Part shown: piece by piece, positions 36,798-51,700 of the stretch
Numbering within the stretch: position 1 is the first letter of the stretch
Layout of the letters: every line of letters begins with the position of its first letter
Source of the DNA: Baylisascaris procyonis
Lineage: Eukaryota; Nematoda; Chromadorea; Rhabditida; Ascarididae
DNA: 64,000 nt
NCBI GenBank assembly: GCA_037389465.1
Contig: JAZARR010000082.1
Span: forward strand, 2,034,501 to 2,098,500
Direction: 5' to 3'
Position numbers and translations under genes: made by a program
Notes under the pieces: generated by a model
Seen by the model: only the letters and a program-made list of their open reading frames with translations
The model's database searches: none
What the model was told of the DNA's origin: nothing

Positions 36798-39700
36798 GTA
36801 CGCATATTTTTCTTGTGAAGATGACCGAAATTCCGAGTGATACCAAAGTATAATAATCCATAATTGAGAAATAAAAGTTGGAGTGCCTGGATGAATGGGA
36901 AAACAACCCCATTTCTGTGAATTACTCGATTAAAAACACAAGCACAACGGAGCTACTATCGCCACTTGGTGGTCACTAGATACAATAATGAAATTTTCTA
37001 TAAACTCTGTGGATTAGTTTCGGAGAATAAAAAGTTTTCTTAAGTACCAAGCGTATCTACTGAGGAATATGGTTGTTTTTTATCGGCAGCTGTCTATGAG
37101 CTAAGATCTCTTAGCGGTTTCGAGGTATTTCTTCTTCGAGTGTTTTGGTTAATTGAAACATTTTTGCAAATATTGGTCAAATTTTGATCACCTTTTGAAG
37201 TTTTGAAATATTTACCCAGAGAGTGAGGATTTTCCCATGAAAAATTTTTCGAATAATGAATAAACTTGAAAAAAGAAGAGATTGAGACTGCAAATTTTGA
37301 ACGACATATCGAATGTTATTTATCCTCCTATAAGCACCATAGCACTAATTGATAAGTGTGAAGACAACAGCTTCAGTGATCGATACGCTCGTTTCGAAAT
37401 TTTCTGTCTCGATGGTAATTTGAAACTCTAACAGAGTTTCTGTTCCTTTTATAAAGGTTGATAATTGTTGTTAGTTTTTTTCTGTAGAAACTCAGATGAT
37501 ATTATTTGAGTTGAAGAAAATTTGGTTAATATTATTATATGTATCGCCAAAAGTATTGAAACCTTAGGTATCGCTAAAGGTAAACTAAAGGTAAAGGTAT
37601 ATGACCACTATTGAAACCTTCAGATAAAACTGCAGATTTAGGCTAGTTGAGAGGTAGTGAGAAGTAGGCGTTGACCATCTTTGACTCAAGTTGTGGTGTT
37701 TTATTGTGTTTTAGTCGCCTCAGAACTAAAAAGTTACTAGGTAGTGAAGGGCCTTCCTCATCAGTAGACCTAGGCTTCAATCTGCAATTTTTTAAAACTA
37801 AATGAAGGCCTGATGGCTACTGGACGCATCATCTTGATTGAAATAAGCTGACTTAAAGAGCAGCCAGTGAGCACATCAAATTCGTTTTGGCGAAATATGA
37901 CCGCAAAGGAGATAAAAGTGTAGGGTTCGAACAAGTATATGTTCAATGGAACGTCTGCAAAGGGGTAAGAAAGGGGGGGGGAGTTTTTAAAAGTTTAGAA
38001 AAAAATTGCTAAGCGTTTTCATCCTTACTGTTTGCATGGTTATCGTTTACCTTTCTTTGCCATTTAATCATTACTACTTAAGGGACATTCGAAAATATTT
38101 ACATTTAAAATACCTAATAATAGGATTTACAATTATTTGCGACGATATGCAACAGAAGAAACGTTATAGAGCATTGGATGCTGCAAAAACTAGCATATAA
38201 TTTGTGGCTTTTAACTTCCCTTCTATTTAATAGATGCATGATCTCTTCGTGTCTTTGTAATCAGCTTATCATATCATTTCATGTGGTACCACACTGATCA
38301 AAGTTGCAGTCAAAAGTTATTTCACATAATTCTTTTTTCTTCAGAAACTCTACTATTGGTGTAAATATGTGCTACAAAAATTTATAAGCATTTATTCTTA
38401 TCTAAGACACAAAAATGATTACATATACCCTTATTAATAAGGGAACATAATGTGAACGTTGCTGAAATTTTCAAGCAGAACTGCAGATGTATGTTGATCT
38501 CAGCAAAGCGGAATGGGAAATAATAGAGACTTTCTAGAGGCTGTTTGCGAAGATAGTCAAGTCCAGCTCAGCAGGTTGTTGAGTGCAAATGCATAGAGCA
38601 TACTATGCTATTTGCATACAATGCTTGAAATTTTATATTGATTCGCAAAATTAAAACTTATACCTATAACAGACTGCCCCACCCATAGGTGCATAGACAT
38701 CCATTTGATCCTTCGAACAAGTGCATAATAAGACTGTTAAATGGCAGTCATGCTTATATATCGATTTTATGAAATGGCATATTTGGTCATTTGTTTTATA
38801 TGAAAGCACAATAAAAGATGTTTTGATATATTTGAACAGTTCGTCAACTTGGTGTGTTGTAATGTTGAAGCGTTTTATGATGATAGTTTCCTTCTTGTTC
38901 TTTTCCGTTTTTTCATCTTAGTGATAAGAAAGAAAGCAAATCTTTACTTAGCTGATCTGTTGATGATTTATTTGTTTCAATGAAGATGCAAATCTTTCAC
39001 AATTGCAGAATATTGCTTGCGGAGCATCAGAAGGATCGAAACGTGGTTAGCGTCGAACTAGAGAAAGTAAGAAGTGTTACTAATTTATAGGTTACAAATT
39101 TTAGCGAGGAGATTGAGAATAATTCAGAAATGTAGAATTTTTCCAGACAATTCTTGTACAATTCGGGTTGTGCGCATAAGCATGACTCAAGTGCACCTAC
39201 TACTGATGTAGAGGATACAGTCTCTAACTGACTTCCGGAGGATATCGGATATATACTGCAGAGAAAAAGAAGTGGTGTAATTAGGGATGCTCACCAAATG
39301 TTATAACTTCACCGTAAATAATTAACATAGTCTTTGAAAGATGCTTTATTATTCGCGGTCGTAATGATTAGTCTTGTCTTAATTTCCAAATAAGATCAAG
39401 AAATGCTGACTTCCTTAAAGCCTTCGAAGCAGACTGTCATCTGATTTGAAGATGTTTAGATATAGGACATACCATGCATGATCGATGAGTCCAAAAGTCG
39501 TCATGGTCTCACCGCGTTGATTGCATTTTTGCATCTATTTCGTGCTTTCAGATTTTGAGGTTAAACGCTGATTGAAATATATTATGTCAAACCTCACTGT
39601 GGTGAATTGACCTATTCTTCTTCAGATGAAAGATCAAGTTGGGGATGATAGTCACTCATTTCAAGATTTAGGGGTTCTGATTAATATTATATCATTTTTT

Positions 39701-42700
39701 ATTCCATTTGTAATAAAAAATCAGATTGCTGCACTCGTTTTTATGATTCGATAGTTTTTTGAAGTACTCTTCTTTTGTCTTTGCTCAATACGATTTAGCG
39801 GCTCTCGTGTGAAATTTGCCTATTATTTCTACGTGCTTAGATAATTTAAAATGCGCTATTGAAGTTGTGTTTTAGGTTCGTGAAAGTGATGGTCAACTGC
39901 AATCCCAAATTTTGCGAATCATCTCCAACACTAAGTGGAGTTCATTGATGAGCCAATTCCACGATGTGTTGTTCTGTATGATGTTGGCGATTGCTGGAGC
40001 TATTCATCCCTCACTTGTATGTATCATTATTTTTTAGTTATCATGCCCATTTGCATATATGTAAATGGAGCTATTCCAATTCTATACAATAATGATAAAA
40101 TAATCAAAGGGAGAGGGCATACATGCAAGCATTTGGATTATGGATAAAGCGGTTATGGTGAAGAGGCTTAAAGCGAAACTAAAAGTGTCGTTTGCGGCAA
40201 TGCCTAACGCTACTGTGTTCAGTCCCAGTCGTGCTAAAATGTAGTGGTGAACGTTAACGACTAGCATCTTAGAAGGGCAATGAATTAAAAATGTTATATA
40301 TCAGCGAGTTATATACACAGTAATTTTAAGTGCACATGATGAAAAAATTCATGAATTTGGAAGAATGATAGTGATACCGTTAGAGCACGTTCAACAATGA
40401 ACGTTGAAGCTTGATAGCATGAAAGAAGGAAAAGTTTTTCGAACTCACGAAATGAGAAGCGGCTATCGGATCTTTTAGCATTTTTTTTAGATTTTCACGT
40501 TCTAGAGTTTCAATGCTTGGACAAAATGCTATTGGTTTTTACTTGCTTCACATTGTGGATTTTGCAATTTTGATATAACATGTCAGAATCAAGTGAATAT
40601 TTGAATATTTCCCTCGATTTCATGGCTGAGTAATTGTTTTATGTTTCAAACATAGTGCGATGAAAATATTTTTTAGGGGCTGAAATGAATTTATTCCTAA
40701 AGAACAACTTATAAAACATAAATTTTTTCATGAAAAGCTCTATTTCTAGTTTATTTCTAAGTAGTATACTCTCTTATAATACCACTTATTTTAGTGTTAT
40801 GAATAAGTGATCATTTTAGAGCATCAATTGTAATTATGTGATGATATATGCGTACATGATCATCGTTCATTGAAAATATTTATTTGCAGCTGTCAGCAGT
40901 ATATTTCCTCATATCAGTTGCAATTGTAATTTGTTGGGCATTCGACTACACTCCAACATCGTCACAATTCAGAACATTACGTCAATATGTGCTCGTTGTA
41001 TCAGGATTCCATGTTGCATTAATTTATCTCTATCAAATGCCAACGATGCGAACTTTTTGTGAACCGCTTTCAACTGTCGCCAGGTTTGTTGTGTTGTTTC
41101 CATTTTCATGCTTAAGCTTTACTGCATTTTTTGTTTTGTAGTTGTTGTCTTTATGTTTATTCTGCAACATTGAAATATAGCTGAAAATTTTGGCAACTTT
41201 TGATGTATCGATTCAGCTTTTTATAGTTTTAATACATGTACAAATTTTAAAATTTGTTTGATATAATTTGAGTGATTTGTTGATGTTCTCAGTTCATTTG
41301 TCGTTTTCATTAATCATCATAAAAATCCCATGAGATTAGCCACAGCTAGATGCAATCAAGGATCAACTTTTAGTGAGAAGCTTGATAGTACAGATTGGTT
41401 TTGTTGCCAGCTGCACTGTTGGCTCCTTTGAATGTTTTGTAAACTTTTTCGTCTAATCAATGGGATTGCAAAATTCACTTGTCGTTTTGGCTTCTCTCCT
41501 ATGTTATCCACTTATTTATTAATAAATTATTTTTTATCAGTTAGCGCTATTTAAAATTTTACCGTTTACCATTCAATTTGTTTATTTTTTTCTCAAATTT
41601 ACTATATTAGTATTCGTTCAGTTTTTTGCTTTATTTTTATTCAATATCCCCTATCAGTCAATGCAGTGCACTTAATACATTGTATTTCTTCAACTGTCGA
41701 AAGAGAGCTCTAAATTGCATATGTTGCATATATGTTTGTGTGTGTGTGTGTGTGACTATGCGCGGCGAATGTCTTTACTTTATTTCTTAGCCCATTATGA
41801 TAGGTGGGAAGTTCAGAATTCGCCTTGGCCCAGAGAATTTATCTTTCGAATGCCGAGTGCGAGTAGAACCAATCCGATAGCTACAAGTGCTGAAAGTTAA
41901 AATATTTCTCTCATAATCAACATTCATTCTTGATATGTCACCATTTCATGGGGATAGACAGTCTTTAAAACATTTTTCTAAAATTACTGTCTAAGTCATT
42001 TTGTAGTTGTACTTTTACTGTTGGTTCACTTCTTGAGCTTAAGAAACGTGACCTCCGTATTTCGGCTCCTCTAGATGGTAGAAAGGTCTTTCAACACATA
42101 TGCCTTAACGCACGCTATATTTGTTTTCCGGAATAAGTCAGCGGTTCCTCAAAAATTTGAATGCAATATTTTACTTTATTTGCATCGAAGTGGGCCTTAA
42201 GCTGCACCTGAACCTAATTGAGGTTGAAAAGGTAACAAGGGCCTACATTTCAGGCTGTTTGGATTGGTCTATTTAAAAGCAACAAAATGCGATCCACAGC
42301 CGTCGATACGTGTGACACCATATTGGCCGTGGTCGCAGATGCTCTCACCATACGCCTATTTGCTTCTTTATTCGTTGGTCGCTATTCAGCTCCGTGTAAT
42401 GCAGGTTCGCCTATCATTATGGGATTTCCTTCGTTCGTTAGTTCAATGCATTCATGTACCGACATTTCAGTTGACTTGCAGGTTCAGCGCCTAAAAATCA
42501 ATGTATAGAAAAATGCGTCACATTTGTTGATTCGGTTTTTTGTAGATGAAATAGTTTTTTTGCTGAGGCTTTATATGAGCGATCGATTCGAGTAATGTAG
42601 GTAGGTGGATATAGTTGAAATAAGTTCTGTTGTTTTGTTAGCCGCTGGCAAAACTGATCAGTCTATTAAGGAGTTTGAAAGAAATGCATATCTTAGCATT

Positions 42701-45700
42701 CTTGCTGGCGTAATTTTTCGCTCATTAAAAAATGTCGCTATTCTGCATTATCAGAGCCCTTCTATGTTAACTTTTCCTGTATGGTTAGTTTTTCAAGCTG
42801 TTATAATCGAAACGAAAAAGACTGATCTCCAAAGATTTTTCATTTATGGGATCAATTTTATCATATATTTATCATCTTCAATCTTCATCTCTTATTTTTC
42901 TTATCGCTATTCATCATCATATATTTCTAAAATTCTTCCTTTCTTATCACTGCTGTAATATTTGCATATTTCTCTGCAAATGCAATTCTTTTTTTTTTAG
43001 AATTGAAAACACTTTGCAATGACGTTTTCGCCTTAAAAAAATGCTGCATAATCGTAAAAGTGGAATTGATTGCAAGTTGTTATTGAGGTTCAACAAACGT
43101 TTCAACTCAATTTTGACATCTCAAACGAGTCAGCTGTCAACAATTCTCATTTCTATATTGCATTTCATCGCATCATTTCAGCTGTCAACAACAATGATGT
43201 TCATCAACTCTTGTGAGGGATATGTTAAATGTTTTTATAAATACCTATAGGAATGTAATAATAGAACCAACATAAGTGCTCCCTTTTGGGCAATATTATG
43301 CTGTAAGTTTCTTCCAACGACAATGATGATCTTGTGATCATTCAGTAAATCTTTTTTTTTTCAGTATTCAGAATTGCTAAAATCGGATTACGCTGAAGAA
43401 CAGTCCTTATATTTGGCTCAGAGTCAGCTTGGAGTCCTAACCAATGTAAGTCACCCAATATTCTCCACCTGCTATCTTCAGTTGCAGATTCAATATCTTA
43501 TGAGAACGTTAGAAGAGTATAGAATTACGTTTTGTTTAAAATTTGTGAAGTATATTTTAGTATAATTTTCCTTCATTGGATCAGATGAGTTGCTGTGGTT
43601 AGCTAAATGCTTGTACATAGGCAATAAGACAAGCAGGAATAAGCACATTTTAAAATTCAACTCAATTATTTCCACAGTAGAATGGTCTCTCAGCCTAAAA
43701 TTATGAGGCAAAGTGGCACTAGCCAAGAAGCAGTGAGGCGTTTTATACGAATTTCTATAGTGATTATGTTCTTGATCCATCATTTCTATTTCTGAAAGGC
43801 ATAGCTTTTCAATATGGTGTAGCTCGTATCGGTTTCGAACGATCACAGAAGCAATTAAGCAATACCATAATTTCATACGGGCCTTATTCATTCTTTGGGA
43901 TGCTCGACAAGGCAATGAAGAATATCGCGACAAACTGAATGAAACCAGTGAACCTGATATTTCCAAAAAAAGCTTCAGGTTTGAAAGATAAAGCAAATTT
44001 CAATCCTCTGCTATTAATTACTGGGGTCTTTCATATTCTAAAAGCGTTTATATAGAGAAGTAATTAAAATATTATATGTAGTATTTTTTTATGAGAGATC
44101 CATTTAAAGTGAGATTGCTAAAATAATGTGATAGTTTGGCATTTGTGCCCAATACGAACTTCTTTACTCATTGCATCGGATAATAGGTACGCATCTATAT
44201 ACGGCAAAAAAACTGCAAATCACTTCTCACAGTGTATCACAATCAAATTGGCGAATTTTCTTAGAGGATGTAGTTTTTCTTTCTATATGAGTTTTACTCT
44301 CGCTGGTCGGTTGTTTAGCCATCCACCGATAGAGAAGCATGATGGTAAAATATCGATAACGGATAGAGAAATATTTGAAAGACGAGAATGAGTGCTCAAT
44401 GGGAGTAGAAACTTGTTCATGTTCGGCGCATCTTTAAAGGGACGTTTAATATTTATAATTGGTGTTCATTCAACTGGCAAGAAGAGGGATGCCGTAGTGG
44501 CAGTAATTTAGACGTATATTTTGTGGCGAGTGGTCACGTGAAAAAAATCGATGCAAAAGGGTAGATTTAAACAAGAGTTCTTTAGATAGCAGAGATAAAT
44601 GTAGGTTTATAGGTTGGAAAGCGGATGTAAGAAACTATTATTCGAGCGAAAATCTAGGGAAAAACAAAAAAAAGGCTGAAAACAGCCGTTTTGCCTATGC
44701 TGTGGCAGCTCAGTATGGATATGCATGCCTCTGAACTTCTTAAATGGATTCATCCCGCCCAGATTCTTATGCGATATGTTGAGCGGAAGCCATGAATTTC
44801 TGTTCGAGCTTAACTGTTGTAATGGTGCATGACAGCAGTCTTATATTTTTAATAAAAACTGAATTTTTGAGAAATTGTTCAACGCTTCTTTCAATTTTTA
44901 TAAGCAGCAAGTAATGTCTGCTTGCTTCCGGTCAACTCTGAAAACCTCGCATGTGTATATTTCGCAATTTCCTTAACGTTTCTTTGCAAAATGTCAAAGA
45001 ATTAACGTCGGTCTTATTTTTCTCTCTATCTTACCTGCATGTATTATTAGTGCTGGGATAAATTTTCGTTGCGCTTTACGCATAAACCTAACTGAATTTG
45101 CTTAAAGTATTTATTTAAATGGCTGAAAATTACGCTAACATTTTCTTTAAAGAAAAATGACCTTTGATTCAAGAAAATAACTCGAAATCACTCCCCAGTC
45201 TGAAAAATTTCCAGTGGTGGATGTTTTATGTTTCAAAAATCAGTCGGTGAAACTTCAGTGATAGACGCCGAACAACAACCATCATTCATATGTCTTTGTT
45301 TCGCTTTCAAAAGTGATCGAGCAAAACAGTTGTTTCACCCATGTCTAATGTTTATTGCGGTCTCACATAGACATATTTCGTGCAATGCAGCACTAGGATT
45401 ATCAGGAATGTACGGCGCGATTTTTATGATATCGCATCTTTGGAAAACGAGACCACCATCAAAGAAAGATTAAAGGTGCAACTCTGGAAAAATTGCAAAT
45501 AAACTCTGGATTTTAACTAATCCCTTGTCTAGGTGCAATTTGTGATTTTTTTTACACCGAAGATTATAATCTGGAATTGGGACTAATGGAAGAATGAAAT
45601 TGTTGTTTATATGTGAAAAAAAAAACAAATGAAAATACAGGCAAAAGGATCGCTATCTAACAATGAAATGAATGAACGCAACGGTACGATAAGACAACAT

Positions 45701-48700
45701 CTCTACGCTACAAGTGAGAATCGCTTAAGCGTAATAGAATCAATGCATGACGAAACTGAACATCGCATTGTGGTAATGTTAATTTTCTGTTTTGTTTGAA
45801 ATGCATGAATAATTTTTTAATCTAAACCGAATTTTTTAATATCTTTTTCATCATTATTCAATTTTCATGCAAATTGAGACGAACTCTTTGCGACGACCCT
45901 TATTGAATGTTTGGGTGGTAATCACTGTCATCAATGAATTTTTCGTTAAAAAGGAAAACATCTGGGAGACAGCAACTACACAGTAGTGTTGCTGGTCATA
46001 AGGCTTGGATGTATGTCATTTTGCTACTAGTATGTCGGTTTATTAGTACTTATAATTGTACTGCATCTTTACTCATAAACTGTTTTCCCGTTCCTATTTA
46101 TCCACGTCGAAAATCTACAAATTATTCCATAATTCCTATCGCTAAAATGTTGTAGAAACAGTTTTATAGAAAGTTTAGTCGATAAATTAATGGGAATCGC
46201 TTGTTATCGACATCTTAAATGCTCAGAAAAATGGTCATTTGGTTCATCGTTTATATGCAAGTGCTCCTGCATTATTGTTGTGTTATTGCATTTATTCGTT
46301 CGCTTGAAATTCGAAGAATAATAGTCATTTGTGCATCAATCTCTGCTTGCTGCTATTTCTTTGCATTAATATTTTCATTAACCATATTTTTTGCTTCTAA
46401 ATTTAGCATGTCGCATCCATTGTAAATGTGCCATACCCGATCCACGAGAATATTCGCAGTTTAACTCATTAGCCATTTGCATCATTTAACATTCAAAGAG
46501 GATCATTTAACTGGAATTGGTGCGGATGTGCGAATTGTCTAAATGGAATATTTATGCAAATTTAGCAGTAGACATTATCGGTTAATGTGCCATATTTTTG
46601 CATATATGCGAATTGTGTCAAACGTTTCGATGAAGTCAATGAGTAGTGTAACGTTTATGGCAATAAATATTTCTGTGGTCAATAAATTTAAAAAAAAGAT
46701 TTAAATTTTTACATGCAAATGGTTTCTTTCTTCATCGTTTTCAGCGGTTCTTTGATCACTTAATAATCCATATAATAATGATCGTTCCCCGTTTGCAAAT
46801 CATATTTTGATTACACACATAAGGAATCCATATACTTTTCGTTAGCGTTTCTGTTGAAATGAAATAATTTGAATGTGAGAAGGATCGACATAAATTGCTT
46901 GGAAGTGTTAAATACAACGCAGCCATCTGTTTCCGTTATTTCATTCTTTCTAGTTCCCCTATTGTTTCTCCAAAATCATCTCTTATTCCTACTCGTTCTT
47001 TTCTTTTTTTTTCAGGAGAAAGGTTTTTCCTCCGTAACGAAGAGGAATCTTATGGAGCAAACTTATAATATGGCTCGCTCACAAAGCTATGTACTCATGT
47101 TATTCGTTATGATGGTATGCATATTCTTTCACTCTTTAATAGTACTTATATTTGCATAAGTTGCAAAACGTGCTTTCATAAACTTCAAACAATGCAGCAT
47201 CTATGATTTTTTTTTTGTGGAATATAGGTTACGATTGTGGCAGTTATTATTACTACCATCATCGCAACTTCTTATAGTATCTGTGGAAGTTGCTAGTGCT
47301 GGAAGTCGAAAGGTGTTGCGGTGATGCAATGCAATCGGGGTGAAGACCCGCTACACGTGCATTTGCCGGCTAAAGATGACTTGAATGGCTGCTTCGTTCT
47401 ACATTTGAAATCTCCACCACCGAGAAGTGATTTCAACGGTAGAGATGTCAGAAGTGATTTTCTCTTGGCATGAAGACATACAATTGTTTTTTTTTTTGAA
47501 AATTGGGAATGAAATGTAACCTGGATACATCGTTTTGGATGTATTAACTTTCAAACCAGGTGAGGTTAGCAGCGTCTTTTGATGTGTGGATTTCATCACC
47601 TGCAGAGCACCATAATTGTTGCCTCTTATTCACCTTCACCTGCAGATTGGTGTCTCATAGCATAAGTTATTTCAATCATTCCAAAATAATGTTTGATGCG
47701 AAAATGTGGCACTTATCAATCGGTTCAGTCGAGTCCGCAACCATAATTTGCGTGCCTTTTTCTATTATGCAAATGTAGTGGAATATAGGACGATTGTCAT
47801 GGGATCAGAAGTTGGGCACTGGCTAGGCTCCGTTTATTTGCGCTAATAACGTTGACCATAAAAAATGCCATTAGTTTTCGCCTAAGCAATTAAACTGCTA
47901 ACGATATGCGTTATTTGTAAGAGTTTGTTGTTTATATCTTCTCACTAAATTGTTATATCAACTTTAGTTTTCTTCAAAAGAATGGCATCTTTGAAATAAT
48001 GAAACAAAAATGCAATCATTTGCAACCAATCAGAGTGCTAAAATTTTATTTGGGTAATTTTTCGGGTAGATTTACGTTGCCTAGAGTGGATAGGTAATTT
48101 AATGCCGTCATGTTCAAAGGAAATCTCGGTAGGCTTCAAAAACGTCAGAAATATTGATGTTGACGCTTTTTTCATTTCATAATTTCAATCGAGTATCTAT
48201 TACACGAGGTAAGTGACGTCATCAGTAGTGTAAATCGAGATCTATTGGTTGGTATAAGATAATTTTTGACTTTCTAAATTTGTTGCATTTCTAAGTTAAA
48301 GACGAAAAAGAGTAACCGATGTTTTCATTAAATAGCAATTGGCAGATTCATCTTCAAATGAGGAAAGAAGGAAGAACGGGATCGCACAATTTGACTGATG
48401 AGCAGAGGTTTTCATACTTGAGGCGTTATTGCTTTTGTCGCGTTATTTATGATTCTTAAGAATATTTGTTGCATATATTCGAAGCAAAATTCATATCATA
48501 TTGTTCTTGCACCTCACAAATATTTTTTATACTCTTTTGAATATTCAATCAACTCCAAGATGAGGCGAGAAAAACATTTCATATGTCTTTCATAGTTTTC
48601 CTCAGCGTCTTTTATCTACTCAATTTGAAAGCAGATAAAATCATTGCTGAAAAGCTCTTTGCATATTTGAGTCAAGATCATGTCTTTTCGCTTCATATCA

Positions 48701-51700
48701 TCACACCAAAAAAAAAAATAATAATAATAATTTCACGTTGCTAGAACAAAACTTCATTTTGGATGTAAATAAGAGAAAACATCAGGTGAATAGAAGGGAA
48801 AATCCGATCAATATAAGAAAAAAATGCTGGAAATAAAAGAAAGCATCCTATGAAGTACAAACATCAAATGGAGGTTAGAAATGGCGTTTGGTTCGTTAAT
48901 ATGGGTTGCCCTTGTTATTGTTTGACATATTGTAGGCATGGAGTTTGCTTTATCATAGTTGGTTAACATTTGTCCTTATGATTGTGTCGTGCGTCGTATG
49001 GATGTATCCGGATTCGCAACGATTCTGCCTGAAGATTTCACCGTATATTGCGGTTTATGCTCAGGTTTGTGCTTAATTGTTTATTTTCAGTTGATATTTT
49101 TAGCATCATCTTGGGGCAAATTTCTTGACGTTAGATTATTGAGGAAAAAGCCTCCATTGCATTTATGAAAATAAAATAATTGCAATTTTCGAGAGATTCT
49201 GTGAATTGAATAAATTGATCTTCAAATATGGAAAAGCCGTGTTGTTCATCACCTATGAGGATGTACTTGCGAGGAGGAAGAGAGCGAAGATTCGCGTCTC
49301 ATTTGAATCTCCTCTTATTATATTAATGTATCTACGTGTTGCCTTAAATGAGAAGTCTATAATCAAACCCCATCAGAAATGACGCTTATTTATTCATAGA
49401 TCATCTTTAGAATGCACGCAAAACTTTTCTGAGGTGCTCCGTTTATGGCATGCCAATAGATCCCATTTTTGTAATATAAGTGGTTTTATTTGTGATATTT
49501 TATCGGCGTTAGTATTATGCTGTAAAAATAAGAATTTCATAGTGGTGGCTATACTATATTCACAATATTATAATTAGCGTAGTAATATTAACCATTCTTA
49601 ATGGTCCATTCTCGTATGTGAGAGGTCTTCTTAAAAGATTGGCAAGAAAAATCGATGCTAATGAGCCTTTTTTTTGGAGCGAATACAATGATATTAATGC
49701 ACTATTGTTGTCAAATATAGAATTTGCAAAAGACTATTGCTCTTTTCAGGCTCTTGTTTTAATTCAATTTGTGTACGGTCTCGATCTAACACAGGCAGAA
49801 CTTCCCGATGAGAAACCAGTTTTTCTTCGGCAGGTTTGAATTGCGTTTTCACTAACCGTTAATCATTCTCAACGAGGATGCTGCGAACATATCATACTGC
49901 TTTATATACTTAGGTCTAGAAAAATGGCAAGTAGACTAAAGCTAAATTGTAAATTGTAAGGGGACTGCTAGTAGAGATGGTTAGCATTCATACCGTACAC
50001 ACAAAGTCCCTCACCGCTGCCTCGACCTCGCCCCCCCCCCCCCCACAAGAGATTTTAAAAATAAGGTAAGTAAAATGAGAAGATAAGCCAGAAAGTAAAG
50101 CGAAATGCTGAAAATTGGTGGAGATTTTTGAGAACGGAAGAAGAGTTGTAAAATTTTTGAGCTTTAGAGACCCGCTTGGGTTGTTTTAATTGAGCAAGGA
50201 AAGGATGGTCACCCATATTTAGGTCATAGCTATACCAAATCCATTGTGGCGCGATGTCGACCGGAATTATAAATAAAACCTGATGGAGGTAACAAAATCG
50301 GGCAAAACTTATCGAGCTTTGATTGCTCGATATATGTTGGAAATATGTTGCTCGATGCAGCTAAAAACCGAATGAATGGCAAAAATTTCAATCCACTATG
50401 AGCATACTAATGTTGTGGTTGGAAATATAACATCAAAAATTTAACTCATTTATTTTTGTACTGATCTAGTGTTGTGCTCTCTATGAAGAAAATCTTGTTG
50501 TTTAGCAAGTTGGTTGTGCAAACAATTTTTGACGATAGCCAGATGCCATACTGAATTTAATTTCGAGTATTATTTGAAAAAAAGCGGAGCGTTTCATCGC
50601 TATCCTCTTTATTCGACTAAATTCAGTGAATATGGACAAGAATTCATAGAATAATTATTGGCAATAGAGGGATGCTATAGGTGCCGAAAATGATAAATTG
50701 AGTGTATGCATCCGAATACCCGTTTACGCTTATGGTTTTCAATTACTGCTTTGAGAATAGTCAAGTGGAGAATGCATGTTATTTATTTATCCTTATATTC
50801 AAGCATGAGATTCAATTTTTAAGCTTTGAACAAATTTCATTCCATTATAAGTGAGAGTTTAATTTGGCGAAGCTCTTTCACAAATTATATTGGATGCTTT
50901 GAGCGTTTCAAATCTTATATAAGTTTTTATTTTCTTGATTGCTTTCTGAATTTGATCACAGTTTCAGGTTGGATAATCGATCCAGAATAAATATGTTCTT
51001 TTTTAGCAACTGAAATTAATAATTAAAACGAACACAGTTAATTACTGCTTGTAGCTTGTGGGCTTCGTTGATGAGGGCATGAAATGTTTATAGATTGGTT
51101 TGGAGAAATCAAGACTTTCTCCACCATGGCGTCCTATCCTACTCAAGTTCATGTTCACTGTGCTCTTTTGGGTGACCGTCAAGCAGCGAACAAAAGAGCG
51201 ACGACGAGGCGGCAATGAAGAAATTGAGGCGCCTGAAAAAGCAGAAATTGATGCCGAGAGTCCATTGAAAGGCGGTATGTTTCGTGGATTGAATATGAAT
51301 ATACTTCTCCATTCGTTTCTCTTTCCTCTAGACGTTTGAATATCCAGGTAAAACGTGCATCTGCAATGCGAAATGCTTGCGCACAAAATCAGTTCTTCGG
51401 TCCGATCATTATTGAGCTTAGGGACTAGGCTGAATTACTGGGCATATTACCTAAGCTTATGGGTGAATTGTTATTATATAATGATAGAACTGTTACTGAA
51501 ATGGGAGCCTGGTTTATTGAGATATGAAAAATTGAACTGTATTTGTAATGTGACTTACTGTTTTTCTATAGAATCGCGAGCAGGGAATTCTTGCAGATAA
51601 AGGTTACGCGGTGGAAAATGAAGCGTAAATGTCAGGGTTGGGGCAGTGGCTGATATATACTCTTTCAAGTGGTAAAAGCTGATAAAAATTCTGTTGCAAG

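Noticed and set aside
37900..37990. GGTTCGAAC-like string as a possible tRNA T-arm
   Set aside because: No matching acceptor, D or anticodon stems in the neighbouring 80 bases.
42605..42958. 117-codon + strand ORF in PIEZO intron 8
   Set aside because: It would insert into a loop where family alignment and phase need nothing, has no good acceptor, and its hydrophobic content is typical of AT-rich frames.
46219..46425. Hydrophobic + strand ORF in PIEZO intron 10
   Set aside because: It looks like a membrane helix, but no acceptor and donor pair fits phase 0, and exon 10 to exon 11 already joins correctly.
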